NCBI RefSeq assembly: GCF_003121625.1
Contig: NZ_QDDJ01000020.1
Coordinates: forward strand, 41,998 to 105,997
Length of the DNA: 64,000 nucleotides
Source: Ornithinimicrobium cavernae
GTDB lineage: Bacteria > Actinomycetota > Actinomycetes > Actinomycetales > Dermatophilaceae
Direction: 5' to 3'
In this document: piece after piece, positions 16,663 through 25,646 of the stretch
Layout: each line of letters starts with the position of its first letter
How positions within the stretch are numbered: position 1 is the first letter of the stretch
Notes under the pieces: generated by a model
What the model was told of the DNA's origin: nothing
The model's database searches: none
Seen by the model: only the letters and a program-made list of their open reading frames with translations
Program-made: the position numbers and the translations under genes

Positions 16663-18045
16663 ATGAGCGAGATCCCGACCTCGACAGAGAGCACGAACAC
16701 ACCACAGACACTGTCGGCCAAGCAGTTCCAGGAGGTCAGCGGCACGGAGCACTGGAGAGTGCTGGGCGCCGGTGCCGCGGCCTGGTTCAGCGCTGCCTCG
16801 CACGGCGCGGGGGCAGAGCTCGCGGTGCGGGCGGTGGACGCCGCCGCCGAGTCCGGCCGCGCACTCGAGACGAGCATCCGCTCCCTCGGCGTCCACGTGC
16901 GCCTGCCCCTCGGCCCGACCGACGGCGGGTTCACGCAGGAGCACGCGGACCTGGCCCGTGCCGTCTCCGCCGCAGCCGAGGAGCTCGGCCTCGAGGCTGA
17001 CCCAGCTGCTCTGCAGGACGTGCAGCTGACGATGGACACCATGGACCAGGCCGCGGTCCTGCCCTTCTGGGAGGCTGCGCTCGGCTATGACCCGGTCGGC
17101 GACGAGGACCTGCTCGACCGGTTCCACCGGCACCCGCCGATCTGGTTCCAGGACCAGGACGCCCCCCGGCCCCTGCGCAACCGGGTGCACCTGGACTCGG
17201 TCATGCCCCAGAAGGTCGCGACGGAGACACTGGCGGCACTCCGCGAGCGCGGCGCGTCCTCGGTGGCCGAGCACGGCTACTACGCGACGGTCGCCGACGC
17301 CGAGGGCAACGAGGTCGACGTCCTCCCGCTGCCCGAGGGCAGCGACCGCTGGGAGCGCCCGGGCACCGAGGACTGGCGCCTGGTGTTCTCGGCCATGGCG
17401 TGTTACCCCGTCGGGACGGTAGTGCAGGGGACAGGTCGGTCGACCGGGTCGGCTGCCGCGTTCGTGCAGGCCGTGGCCGCGCTCGCCGACGAGGCGGGCC
17501 TACCGCTGGGCATCGACGTGCGCCCCGCAGCGGCCGGGCAGAGCCTGGTGGTGCTCGACAGCGGCAAGGACCGCTGGGAGATGACCGAGGGCTACGAGGC
17601 GCTGGCGGCGCGCGTGCAGGAGACGGCCCGCGGGATGGGTCTGACCGCGGACGTGGCCGCGCCACGCTTTGTCCAGATCGGCATCGACGCGGTCGACCTC
17701 CCTGCTGTCCGGGAGTTCTGGCGTGCTGCCCTCGGCTACGAAGAGGACCCGCGTGCGCACGTCACCGACATCGTCGACCCCCACCAGGTCAATGTGCCGC
17801 TCTTCCTCCAGGGTATGGACGCGGGCGACGAGGCCCGGCGTGCCCAGCGCAACCGGATCCACGTCGACCTGTTCCTGCCGCACGACCAGCTCCGGGCCCG
17901 TCTGGAGGCGGCACTGGCTGCCGGCGGGACCGTCGTCCGCGACGCCGGGCCGATCTCGTGGACCGTCACCGACCCCGAGGGGAACGAGATCGACCTGACC
18001 ACCGCCTACGGCCGTGAGGAGCACTGGGCCGCCCAGCAGGGGTAA
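16663..18045 (+). CDS. Duplicated pterin-dehydratase-like/VOC (glyoxalase-like) protein
   Basis: The 460-residue protein appears to be two copies of one module. Each copy has about 100 residues resembling pterin-4a-carbinolamine dehydratase, followed by a VOC domain. Parallel elements are HWRVL (near residue 27) and DWRLV (near 237); LPFWEAALGY (near 133) and REFWRAALGY (near 347); and the closing strand motifs ADAEGNEVD and TDPEGNEID. The EGNE motif holds the Glu that is a metal ligand in many VOC enzymes. No signal peptide or membrane segment. Related single-copy fusions are annotated as VOC family proteins; the substrate is unknown. No apparent operon partner. Confidence 0.7.
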   Translation: MSEIPTSTESTNTPQTLSAKQFQEVSGTEHWRVLGAGAAAWFSAASHGAGAELAVRAVDAAAESGRALETSIRSLGVHVRLPLGPTDGGFTQEHADLARAVSAAAEELGLEADPAALQDVQLTMDTMDQAAVLPFWEAALGYDPVGDEDLLDRFHRHPPIWFQDQDAPRPLRNRVHLDSVMPQKVATETLAALRERGASSVAEHGYYATVADAEGNEVDVLPLPEGSDRWERPGTEDWRLVFSAMACYPVGTVVQGTGRSTGSAAAFVQAVAALADEAGLPLGIDVRPAAAGQSLVVLDSGKDRWEMTEGYEALAARVQETARGMGLTADVAAPRFVQIGIDAVDLPAVREFWRAALGYEEDPRAHVTDIVDPHQVNVPLFLQGMDAGDEARRAQRNRIHVDLFLPHDQLRARLEAALAAGGTVVRDAGPISWTVTDPEGNEIDLTTAYGREEHWAAQQG

Positions 18046-18169
18046 GGGCTCGGACTCATCCGCTGTATGTATGTGGGCCAGTACTTTTGGCTCACCGCAC
18101 GCTCCTTCTAGCCGACGCGGTGGCAGGGCCCGCACCGCGAGGGTGGTCGCGTCCCCGAAGGAGGATCCT

Positions 18170-20761
18170 GTGAGACCACCCCGATCTGCCGCGGCCGGCA
18201 TCCTGCTCCTGGCGCTGCTCGCGCCGCTTGCCGCGTCTGCCCAACCAATCGATCCGATCGTGCCCGAGCCCGACCCTGGCCCGGGCTCTGGGTTCACGCC
18301 GCCGGAGGACGGCTTTTCGTGGCTGGCTCCAGAGCGCTTCCGCGAGCAGTCACCGGGCCACTACAACTTCCGCTGGGTTGCCGGAGCGACCGCGTCCGAC
18401 GGCCACTATGAGACCGACTATGTGCGCCCCGAGTCCTGGCCGATCGAGGTGAACGGGTGCCGCACCGCCGAGGACTACGCCGCGCAGGCGGGGGCTGATC
18501 CGGTCCCCACTCTCAACACCTACACCTTCATCACCGCTCACGACGGACACCGGATCAGTGGGCCGGAGTGCCTGGTGACCCTGGATTTCCCGAGCGAGGG
18601 CAGCTACGACGTGCGGATGCTGGTCAACAGCCCGGAGGGCGTGGAGCTCGGCGCGTGGGAGCAGACCGTCACGGTCAACGACCTGTTGATCGTGCAGATC
18701 GGTGACTCCTACGGCTCGGGCGAGGGAGCCGTCGAGTGGGCGCGCGGCCCCGATGACCAGTACGGCCGGTGGGTGGATGACAGGTGCCACCGGTCCTCCT
18801 ACGCCGCCTCCGCTCAGGCCGCCAGGGACCTGGAGCGTGCCGACCCACGCACGACCGTGACCTATCTGTCCTTTGCGTGCTCCGGCGGCACGATCGACCG
18901 GGACTACCAGCGGGCGCCGGGGATGGACCAGCCCATCGAGTTCGCCATCCACACGGTCGATCCCTACTTCTATCCCGCCGATGCCCCGATCGAGGGGAGC
19001 GGTGTGCTCGGCCGGTATCGCGGGGTGCAACCTGACGCCCCTGACGACTACAGTCCCGGGGCCTACATCCCCTCACAGATGGCGCAGTTGCACGCGGCGC
19101 TGGTCGCGGGCGTGCCCGAGGGACAGGTCCGCCAGATCGACGCCCTGATGGTCTCCGCCGGTGGCAACGACGCCGGCTTTGGGCCGCTCGCCGCCGCGTG
19201 CGTGGTCCACGACAACTGTCTGCACCCGAAGCACGTCTACACCGATCCGCGACCGGGAGCGACTAGCTCGATCCCGCTGGCCCTGCGAGTCCAGCTGGAC
19301 ATGGGGGAGATGCCGGCGCGCTACGACCGGTTGGCCATGGCGCTCGACGGCTTGGGTGTTCCGATCAGTGACACCTACATCACGGAGTACCCCGACCCCG
19401 GCACGGAGTTCCGCACGGACGGGGGCGGCTCTCCCGTCCCCGAGGAGTGCGAGGAGATCCTGGAGGACGTCAAGTGGGAGTTCGGCATGGAGATCGAGGG
19501 ACGACAGTGGGTCGGTGGCGTAGACCCTGACCCACCGGGTCCGGACCCCTCCAACACGACCGAGCTCGGCTTCGCGCGCTTCACCTTCATGGGCGGCCTG
19601 AACGCGCACATTCGTCAGGCGGCCGCACGTCACGACTGGCACTACGTCGGCGGGGTCGCTGAGGCGTTCCAGGGCCACGGCTACTGCGTGGGCGCCAACG
19701 ATGACCCAGACGTGCCCGACCGCTGGATCCAGACCGCAGCCGTGGCCGAGCTGCAGCAGGGCCCCAAGGGCGACCGCTCCGGAGGCAAGGGGACCCTGCA
19801 CCCCAACCGTCGTGGCAACCAGGCCGTGAAGGAGCAGATCCTCATCACTGCCCAGGAACAGCTGACCACCCAGGAGCCGGACGGTGGGGTGCACCATCGG
19901 TTCGACCCCACGGCGCCCACCGCCACCGCAGTCGTCGACCCCCGGGCCAACGTCAACGGCTGGCACACGGACTCGGTCGAGGTCACCCTCGGGGCGGTTG
20001 CCGGGGGCCGCAACACGCTCCACCGGGTGGAATGGTCAGTGGACGGTGCCCCGCAGCTGACGTCGGCGACCGTCCCCGTCGCCGTCCCGGTGACCCGGGA
20101 GGGCGTGAGCGTGGTGCGCTATCGAGCGGTCGACACGGCGGAGAACAGCTCGCCCTGGCAGGAGGTCACGGTCCAGATCGACCGAGTGGCGCCGAGCCTG
20201 GAGATCATCCGCCCGGTTGCGGTGCCCTACACACTGGATGAGGCGGTGACCATCGACTTCACCTGTGCAGACGAGGGTTCTGGCGTCTCCAGCTGTCTCG
20301 GGTCAGCAGCAGTCGGGACCGCTCTGGACACGGCAACGGTGGGCGAGCACCGCTTCACGGTGGAGGCGACCGACCTCGCGGGGCACGACGTCACGGAAGT
20401 CGTGGACTATCAGGTCTGGTATCCCTTTGGCGGGATGACCCTCAACGGCAACAACGGTGCCGTGCCGATCCAGGCCGGCAGCACCGTGGTCATCCGCCTG
20501 GACCTCGGTGGAGACCGCGGTCCGGGCGTGATCGACCTGAGCGCCAGCTCCTCCCAGGCGGTCGCCTGTGACACCGGGCAGCTGCTGGGTGAGCGGGACC
20601 CGATCGCGACGAAGGGCCAGCTCCACGCGTCCTATTCGTCGGGTCGCGGGGAGCACAGCGTCGACTGGGCGACCGACAAGACCTGGCGCGGTACCTGCCG
20701 GGAGCTCGCGCTCGTCGTGGCCGACGGCAGTGTGCGGACAGTGCTGGTCACCTTCCGCTAA
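18170..20761 (+). CDS. Secreted SGNH/GDSL-type hydrolase with C-terminal Ig-like domains
   Basis: I place the start at GTG 18170, seven bases after a GGAGG ribosome site (AAGGAGGAT). It gives VRPPRSAAAGILLLALLAPL, a clean signal peptide; an in-frame start 52 codons earlier would bury it. The 863-residue protein carries SGNH blocks: IGDSYGSGEG (block I, near residue 180), SAGGND (block III, near 327) and LHPNRRGNQ (block V, near 543). These supply the Ser, Asn and His expected of an esterase or lipase. Residues about 575-760 look like Ig-like bacterial repeats (VEWSVDG..., then VQIDRVAPSL). It probably acts on an ester outside the cell; the substrate is unknown. A terminator-like hairpin follows the stop. 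Confidence 0.75.
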   Translation: MRPPRSAAAGILLLALLAPLAASAQPIDPIVPEPDPGPGSGFTPPEDGFSWLAPERFREQSPGHYNFRWVAGATASDGHYETDYVRPESWPIEVNGCRTAEDYAAQAGADPVPTLNTYTFITAHDGHRISGPECLVTLDFPSEGSYDVRMLVNSPEGVELGAWEQTVTVNDLLIVQIGDSYGSGEGAVEWARGPDDQYGRWVDDRCHRSSYAASAQAARDLERADPRTTVTYLSFACSGGTIDRDYQRAPGMDQPIEFAIHTVDPYFYPADAPIEGSGVLGRYRGVQPDAPDDYSPGAYIPSQMAQLHAALVAGVPEGQVRQIDALMVSAGGNDAGFGPLAAACVVHDNCLHPKHVYTDPRPGATSSIPLALRVQLDMGEMPARYDRLAMALDGLGVPISDTYITEYPDPGTEFRTDGGGSPVPEECEEILEDVKWEFGMEIEGRQWVGGVDPDPPGPDPSNTTELGFARFTFMGGLNAHIRQAAARHDWHYVGGVAEAFQGHGYCVGANDDPDVPDRWIQTAAVAELQQGPKGDRSGGKGTLHPNRRGNQAVKEQILITAQEQLTTQEPDGGVHHRFDPTAPTATAVVDPRANVNGWHTDSVEVTLGAVAGGRNTLHRVEWSVDGAPQLTSATVPVAVPVTREGVSVVRYRAVDTAENSSPWQEVTVQIDRVAPSLEIIRPVAVPYTLDEAVTIDFTCADEGSGVSSCLGSAAVGTALDTATVGEHRFTVEATDLAGHDVTEVVDYQVWYPFGGMTLNGNNGAVPIQAGSTVVIRLDLGGDRGPGVIDLSASSSQAVACDTGQLLGERDPIATKGQLHASYSSGRGEHSVDWATDKTWRGTCRELALVVADGSVRTVLVTFR

Positions 20762-20786
20762 CACCGCCCAGGACACGAACGCGTCT

Positions 20787-20820
20787 GTGGCCGTCCCCTT
20801 GCTCACAAGGGGGCGGCCAC
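20787..20820 (+). terminator. Hairpin terminator after the SGNH hydrolase gene
   Basis: GTGGCCG-T-CCCCTTG pairs with CAAGGGG-G-CGGCCAC around a CTCA loop (about 14 pairs plus one T-G). It lies 26 bases past the stop codon. There is no strong T-run, as is common for actinobacterial terminators. Confidence 0.7.
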
Positions 20821-20936
20821 TGTGCGATCACGGCGGCAGAACAAGGTGCGCGCTTCCAGTCGGCCTCGCAGATCTTGACGAAGAAATGACCAAATGGGTC
20901 TTGACGTCCTGCCCGTGAGCCAGCCAGGCTGACTAA

Positions 20937-20947
20937 CTGTCAGACAG
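20937..20947. promoter_or_regulatory. Small palindrome before the ABC importer operon, possible operator
   Basis: CTGTCAGACAG is a perfect 11-base palindrome lying 20 bases before the ATG of the binding-protein gene. The local GntR-family regulator encoded downstream is a candidate to bind it. I could not place a convincing -10 box, so this is tentative. Confidence 0.3.
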
Positions 20948-20966
20948 CATGACACTAGGAGCTCAC

Positions 20967-21887
20967 ATGCACCCTGCACGTCGCCCGTTGTCCCTTTCCG
21001 CCCTCACCGTGCTCGCCGGCCTGACTCTCGCGTCGTGCGGGTTGTCGTCATCTCCCAGTCAGCAGGAGGACGCCGCCGCCGAGTCCGCGGCACCGGCGCA
21101 GGAGGTGAACGAGGAGCTCGCCGCGTCGCTGCCTGATGACATCAAGGAGGCAGGCGTGATCCGGATGGCCACCGACCCGAACTATCCACCGTTCGAGACC
21201 GTCGCCGACGACGGCAAGACCATCGTGGGGCTCGACCCCGACATCGCCCACGCCGTCGGGGACATCCTCGGTGTGGAGATCGAGTTCGTCGAGACCTCCT
21301 TCGACGGGATCATCCCCGCGATCGAGGCGGGCAAGGTGGACATGGCCATGTCCTCCATCGGTGACACCAAGGAGCGCGAGAAGACGGTCGACTTCGCGAC
21401 CTACTACTGGAACGGCACGCTGGTCCTGGTCGAGAAGGGCAACCCCAAGGGGATCGTCGCCGACCAGGCCTGCGGTGTGTCGATCGGCGTCATCCGGGGG
21501 TCCCTGCAGCAGAACACCTTCCTGCCCGCCCAGACGCCCAAGTGCGAGGAGGCCGGCCTCGAGCCGCCCAGCTCGCAGGCCTACCAGAACGGTCCGCAGG
21601 CGCAGCTCGCCCTCAAGAGCGGCCGGATCGACGGCGTCATGCTGGACGCCCCACCCCTCCTGGACGCCGCCAAGAAGAGCCCGGACGAGTTCGAGACCGT
21701 CGGACCACTGGTGCGCAACCCCAACCCGGGCGGGGTCGCCTTCCCCAAGGGCAGCGAGCTCGTCGAGCCGGTCAACGGGGCGCTGAACATCCTCATCGAG
21801 GACGGCACCTACGCCGAGATCCTGGAGAAGTGGAACCTGACCGACATCGCGATCGAGAAGTCGGAGATCAACGGGGCCATCGAGTGA
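20967..21887 (+). CDS. Amino acid ABC transporter substrate-binding lipoprotein (family 3)
   Basis: The 306-residue protein starts at ATG 20967, preceded by AGGAG; an earlier in-frame ATG at 20949 lacks such a site. A signal segment ends in the lipobox TLASCG, so the protein should be tethered outside the membrane. The mature part has the family-3 opening AGVIRMATDPNYPPFETV, the DPDIAHAVGDILGVEIEFV element and the GKVDMAMSSIGDT ligand loop. All are typical of binding proteins for polar amino acids or opine-like compounds. It is first in an operon with a permease and an ATPase (4-base overlaps). The ligand cannot be told from sequence. Confidence 0.9.
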   Translation: MHPARRPLSLSALTVLAGLTLASCGLSSSPSQQEDAAAESAAPAQEVNEELAASLPDDIKEAGVIRMATDPNYPPFETVADDGKTIVGLDPDIAHAVGDILGVEIEFVETSFDGIIPAIEAGKVDMAMSSIGDTKEREKTVDFATYYWNGTLVLVEKGNPKGIVADQACGVSIGVIRGSLQQNTFLPAQTPKCEEAGLEPPSSQAYQNGPQAQLALKSGRIDGVMLDAPPLLDAAKKSPDEFETVGPLVRNPNPGGVAFPKGSELVEPVNGALNILIEDGTYAEILEKWNLTDIAIEKSEINGAIE

Positions 21888-22843
21888 GGCCGGCCACGGC
21901 GCCCGGCGAGCAGGCGGTCGCTCCCGCGCCGGGAGCCCACGCGCAGCCGGTCGTCAAGCTGCGGCACCCGATCAGGTGGGCCAGCTACGTCGTCATCGCG
22001 GTCCTGGCCGCGATGTTCATCAACACGCTCCTCACCAACCCCAACTTCGGCTGGGACGTCGTCGGTGAGTACTTCACCTCGGTACGGATCCTCGACGGGC
22101 TGCTCAAGACGCTGCAGCTGACCGCCATCGCGATGGTCCTGGGGATCGTCCTGGGCGTCGGTCTCGCCGTCATGCGGCTGTCGAGCAACCCCGCGGTGTC
22201 GGGTGTCAGCTGGCTCTACATCTGGTTCTTCCGCGGCACACCGATCTTCGTGCAGCTCCTCTTCTGGGGCTACATCTCGGCGCTCTACCCGGTCCTCTCC
22301 CTCGGGGTCCCGTTCGGCCCGAGCTTCGTGGAGTTCGACACCAACGTCCTCATCACCCCCGTCATGGCCGCCATCCTCGGGCTGGGCCTCAACGAGGGCG
22401 CCTACATGGCGGAGATCGTCCGGGCCGGCATCCTGTCCGTGGACAAGGGACAGACCGAGGCGGCCCAGGCCCTCGGCATGAAGCGTGGCCGGATCCTGCG
22501 GCAGATCGTCCTGCCGCAGGCCATGCGGGTGATCATCCCGCCGACCGGCAACAACACGATCTCGATGCTCAAGACGACGTCCCTGGTCAGTGTCCTGGCG
22601 TTCCCCGAGCTGCTGTATGCCGCGCAGCTGATCTACTCGGACAACTTCGAGACCATCCCGCTGCTGATCACGGCCTCCATCTGGTACATCATCGTGACCT
22701 CGGTGCTGACCGTGGGGCAGTACTACATCGAACGTCACTACAGCCGCAGCGAGCGGCTGGCCGGGGCGGGCGTGCTGAGCCGGCTCGCCGAGCTCCAGCG
22801 CCGCCGGGGCATCAAGGTCGACACCGAGGGGGAGGGCCGATGA
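21884..22843 (+). CDS. Amino acid ABC transporter permease (HisM/GlnP type)
   Basis: A GTG start at 21884 overlaps the binding-protein stop by four bases (GTGA) and yields 319 residues. After a cytoplasmic tail of about 35 residues there are five or six membrane segments. The EAA loop [20 protein letters not shown], which contacts the ATPase, is followed by [12 protein letters not shown], characteristic of the polar amino acid permease family. A single permease gene implies a homodimeric channel. The C-terminal 40 residues are charged and cytoplasmic. The stop overlaps the ATPase start (ATGA), so all three subunits should be made together. Confidence 0.9.
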   Translation: MRPATAPGEQAVAPAPGAHAQPVVKLRHPIRWASYVVIAVLAAMFINTLLTNPNFGWDVVGEYFTSVRILDGLLKTLQLTAIAMVLGIVLGVGLAVMRLSSNPAVSGVSWLYIWFFRGTPIFVQLLFWGYISALYPVLSLGVPFGPSFVEFDTNVLITPVMAAILGLGLNEGAYMAEIVRAGILSVDKGQTEAAQALGMKRGRILRQIVLPQAMRVIIPPTGNNTISMLKTTSLVSVLAFPELLYAAQLIYSDNFETIPLLITASIWYIIVTSVLTVGQYYIERHYSRSERLAGAGVLSRLAELQRRRGIKVDTEGEGR

Positions 22844-23616
22844 CCACCGACACACGAGTGCCCATGGTCCGCGCGGAGGACGTCCGCAAGTCCTTCGGGC
22901 ACCTGGAGGTGCTCCGGGGCATCAACCTGGAGGTCCACCGGGGCGAGGTGATGACTCTGCTGGGCCCCTCGGGCTCGGGCAAGACGACGTTCATCCGGCT
23001 GATCAACCACCTGGAGACGATCAGCGCCGGCCGGCTCACCGTCGACGGGCAGCTGGTCGGCTACCGCGAGCACCAGGGACGGCTCCACGAGCTCCGGGAG
23101 TCCGAGGTCGCCGGCATGCGCGCCGAGATCGGCATGGTCTTCCAGCGCTTCAACCTCTTCCCGCACATGACTGCGCTGCAGAACATCATGGCCGCACCGA
23201 TCGGGGTGCGGCGCGAGCCGAAGAGTGTCGTGCGCGAGCGGGCGCTGAGGCTCCTGGAGCGGGTGGGGATGTCCGACAAGAGCGGCGCCTACCCCGGTGC
23301 GCTCTCGGGCGGGCAGCAGCAGCGGGTCGCCATCGCGCGGGCCCTGGCCATGGAGCCCAAGCTGATGCTCTTTGACGAGCCGACCTCGGCGCTGGACCCC
23401 GAGCTCGTCGGCGAGGTCCTCGACGTGATGAAGGACCTCGCCCGCTCCGGCATGACCATGATCGTGGTCACCCACGAGATGGGCTTCGCCAAGGAGGTCG
23501 CCGACTCCGTGGTCTTCATGGACAACGGGGTCGTCGTGGAGGCCGGACCGCCCGACGCGGTGCTCGTCGACCCCCAGCACCAGCGCACCCGGGACTTCCT
23601 CAGCAAGGTGCTCTGA
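22840..23616 (+). CDS. Amino acid ABC transporter ATP-binding protein (GlnQ type)
   Basis: The 258-residue protein has all ABC ATPase motifs: Walker [10 protein letters not shown] (near residue 46), Q-loop [12 protein letters not shown], signature [16 protein letters not shown], Walker [13 protein letters not shown] and the H-loop [10 protein letters not shown]. Length and the 'FNLFPHMT' variant fit the polar amino acid importer subfamily. It overlaps the permease stop by four bases and is followed 63 bases later by the oxidoreductase gene, which probably belongs to the same transcript. Confidence 0.93.
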   Translation: MTTDTRVPMVRAEDVRKSFGHLEVLRGINLEVHRGEVMTLLGPSGSGKTTFIRLINHLETISAGRLTVDGQLVGYREHQGRLHELRESEVAGMRAEIGMVFQRFNLFPHMTALQNIMAAPIGVRREPKSVVRERALRLLERVGMSDKSGAYPGALSGGQQQRVAIARALAMEPKLMLFDEPTSALDPELVGEVLDVMKDLARSGMTMIVVTHEMGFAKEVADSVVFMDNGVVVEAGPPDAVLVDPQHQRTRDFLSKVL

Positions 23617-23679
23617 CCAGCACCGAGTCCGCAGCACGGTGCGCAGACCAGCACCGCCCCGAGCACACAAGGAGAAGGT

Positions 23680-24834
23680 ATGCAGATCGTCGTCATCGGT
23701 GCAGGCGTGGTGGGAGCCTCCATCGCGACCAGGCTCGCCCAGCGAGGGGCCGTCGTCACCCTCGTCGACCAGGGACTCCCCGGCACCGGCACGTCCTCGA
23801 CGTCGTTCGCCTGGATCAACGCCAACGGCAAGGAGCCGGAGAGCTACTACGCGCTGAACCTGGCGGGGCTCAGGGCCCACCACGGCCTCGGCGGCAACGA
23901 GGAGTGGCTGCGGCCCGGTGGGCACGTCGAGATCGCCGTCGACGAGGCGCACGTCCGGCACCTGCGGGGGCGGATGGAGCGGCTCGTCGCCCGCGGCTAC
24001 GCGGTGGAGGAGATCGGTGCCGATCGGGCGCGCGAGCTCCTGCCCGACGTGGTGGTGCCCGACCAGGCCGACACGATCGCGTACTTCCCGCAGGAGGCCT
24101 ACTGCTTCCCCCTCCTCTACCTGGCCCGGATGCTGGCGGAGGGACGCGCAGCCGGCGTCACCCTCCGCGACAACACAGGGGTCGTCGCCCTCGACCCCGA
24201 CGGGGACGGTGCGAGGGTCACCCTGAGTGACGGGACCGTGCTGCGCGCCGACGCCGTGGTCTCGGCCGTCGGCCGGCGCACGTCCGAGCTGGCGGCGCTC
24301 GCCGGTGCGACGGTGCCGATGGCCGGCTTCACCGAGCCCGGCGATGTGACCGTCGGCTACCTGCTCCGCACGATCCCGCTGCCCGTCCGGTTGAGTCGCG
24401 TGCTCACCACACCCTGGCTCAACGTGCGTCCCGACGGCGGGGGCCGGCTGCTGCTCCAGGCACTTGACCTCGACGCCACCGCCGACCCTGCTGCGGTCCC
24501 GGCGCCCGACTCGCCGCTGGTGGAGGACTACCTCGAGCGGCTGCGGGCCGTGGTCCCCAACGCGGGGTCCGCCCGGATCGCCGAGGTGGTGGTCGGGCAG
24601 CGGGTGATCCCGGCCGACGGCCTCACCGTCGCGGGCAGACTGCCGGAGATCCCCTGGCTGTATGCCGTAGCGACCCACAGTGGTGTCACGCTCGCCCCCC
24701 TGCTGGGGGCGGCCGTGGCCGGCGAGCTCTTCGGCGAGGAGGAGCCGCTGCTGGCCGACTTCCGACCGGACAGGTTCGCCGAGGGCGCACAGATCGTGGC
24801 ACCCAGCAGCCCCCGAAAGCCGGGGGAGCAGTGA
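23680..24834 (+). CDS. FAD-dependent oxidoreductase (DAO family)
   Basis: The 384-residue protein opens with MQIVVIGAGVVGASIATRLA, a dinucleotide-binding GxGxxG motif followed by an acidic residue at the end of strand 2 (LVDQ). This is the arrangement of the glycine oxidase/D-amino acid dehydrogenase (DadA-like) family. The C-terminal segment GLTVAGRLPEIPWLYAVATH fits the second FAD-contact region (usually a 'DG.P.iG...g...a.GH' pattern). An AAGGAGAAGG ribosome site precedes the ATG. Sitting between an amino acid importer and a GntR regulator, it probably oxidises the imported amine, for example a D-amino acid, N-methyl amino acid or opine. Substrate is inferred from context. Confidence 0.8.
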   Translation: MQIVVIGAGVVGASIATRLAQRGAVVTLVDQGLPGTGTSSTSFAWINANGKEPESYYALNLAGLRAHHGLGGNEEWLRPGGHVEIAVDEAHVRHLRGRMERLVARGYAVEEIGADRARELLPDVVVPDQADTIAYFPQEAYCFPLLYLARMLAEGRAAGVTLRDNTGVVALDPDGDGARVTLSDGTVLRADAVVSAVGRRTSELAALAGATVPMAGFTEPGDVTVGYLLRTIPLPVRLSRVLTTPWLNVRPDGGGRLLLQALDLDATADPAAVPAPDSPLVEDYLERLRAVVPNAGSARIAEVVVGQRVIPADGLTVAGRLPEIPWLYAVATHSGVTLAPLLGAAVAGELFGEEEPLLADFRPDRFAEGAQIVAPSSPRKPGEQ

Positions 24835-24900
24835 GTCGGGGGGATAGGTTGGCGTCTGGGTGAGGGACCGGGCACCGGTCCACGGCAACGAGAGGTGAGC

Positions 24901-25608
24901 GTGTCGAAGGTCCGCAGGGAGACGGTGGCCGACCAGGGCCTGTCCATCCTGCGCGGACGGATCCTCGACGGTGACCTGCGGCCGGGGGACCCGGTGACCG
25001 AGGAGGCGATGGCCCGGGAGATCGGTGTCTCGCGACCCACGATGCGCGAGGTCCTGACGATCCTGGTCGGCGAGGGGCTGCTGACGCGGCACCCGAGCAC
25101 CCGGATCCTGCAGGTCACCACCCTCACGGCCGCCGAGGTCAGGGAGATCTATGCGGCACGGCGGGTGCTCGAGGCGGCCGGGGTCGACGCGGCCCCGCAG
25201 GCGGGCGCCGAGCAGCGCGCCCGGCTGGAGGACACCATCCGGGAGATGGAGGCCGCGGTCGCGGACAACGACCTGTATGCGCTGGTCCAGGCGGACACCC
25301 GGTGTCACACCGAGACCGTGGCGCTGGCGCAGTCACGGTACCTGTCGGCTCTGCACAACCAGCTGATGGCCAAGCTCAACCTCACGCTCTCCCAGGTGGA
25401 GAGTGACCAGCCCAGTGACAACGCCGAGCTGCTGCGGCTGCACCGGGAGTACGTCCGGCTCATGCTCGACGGAGACACCGAGGGCGCCAAGGACCAGCTG
25501 CTAGCCCGGCTGGCGTCCGCCGAGCAGGATGTGCTCGAGGGTCTGCAGCGACAGGAGACCGCGGGCCGGGCGCAGCGCCGGACCCTGCCGGCCGCCCGCA
25601 CGCGATAG
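24901..25608 (+). CDS. GntR-family regulator with FCD domain
   Basis: I prefer the GTG at 24901, which has GAGAGG a few bases upstream, over the GTG at 24895; either way the protein is about 235 residues. Residues 10-75 form the winged helix (LRPGDPVTEEAMAREIGVSRPTMREVLTILVGEGLL). The rest is an all-helical FCD ligand-binding domain with the usual 'AAEVREIYAARRVLEAAG' opening and metal-binding type residues. It follows the FAD oxidoreductase by 66 bases and likely controls the transporter-oxidase operon in response to its substrate. Confidence 0.85.
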   Translation: MSKVRRETVADQGLSILRGRILDGDLRPGDPVTEEAMAREIGVSRPTMREVLTILVGEGLLTRHPSTRILQVTTLTAAEVREIYAARRVLEAAGVDAAPQAGAEQRARLEDTIREMEAAVADNDLYALVQADTRCHTETVALAQSRYLSALHNQLMAKLNLTLSQVESDQPSDNAELLRLHREYVRLMLDGDTEGAKDQLLARLASAEQDVLEGLQRQETAGRAQRRTLPAARTR

Positions 25609-25646
25609 GTCCGGCACCTGCGCGGCCTGGCACCACGCCGTTCCCG

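Noticed and set aside
22738..25308. Open frame of 856 codons on the minus strand
   Set aside because: Antisense to the ABC ATPase, oxidoreductase and GntR genes, which carry full family motifs.
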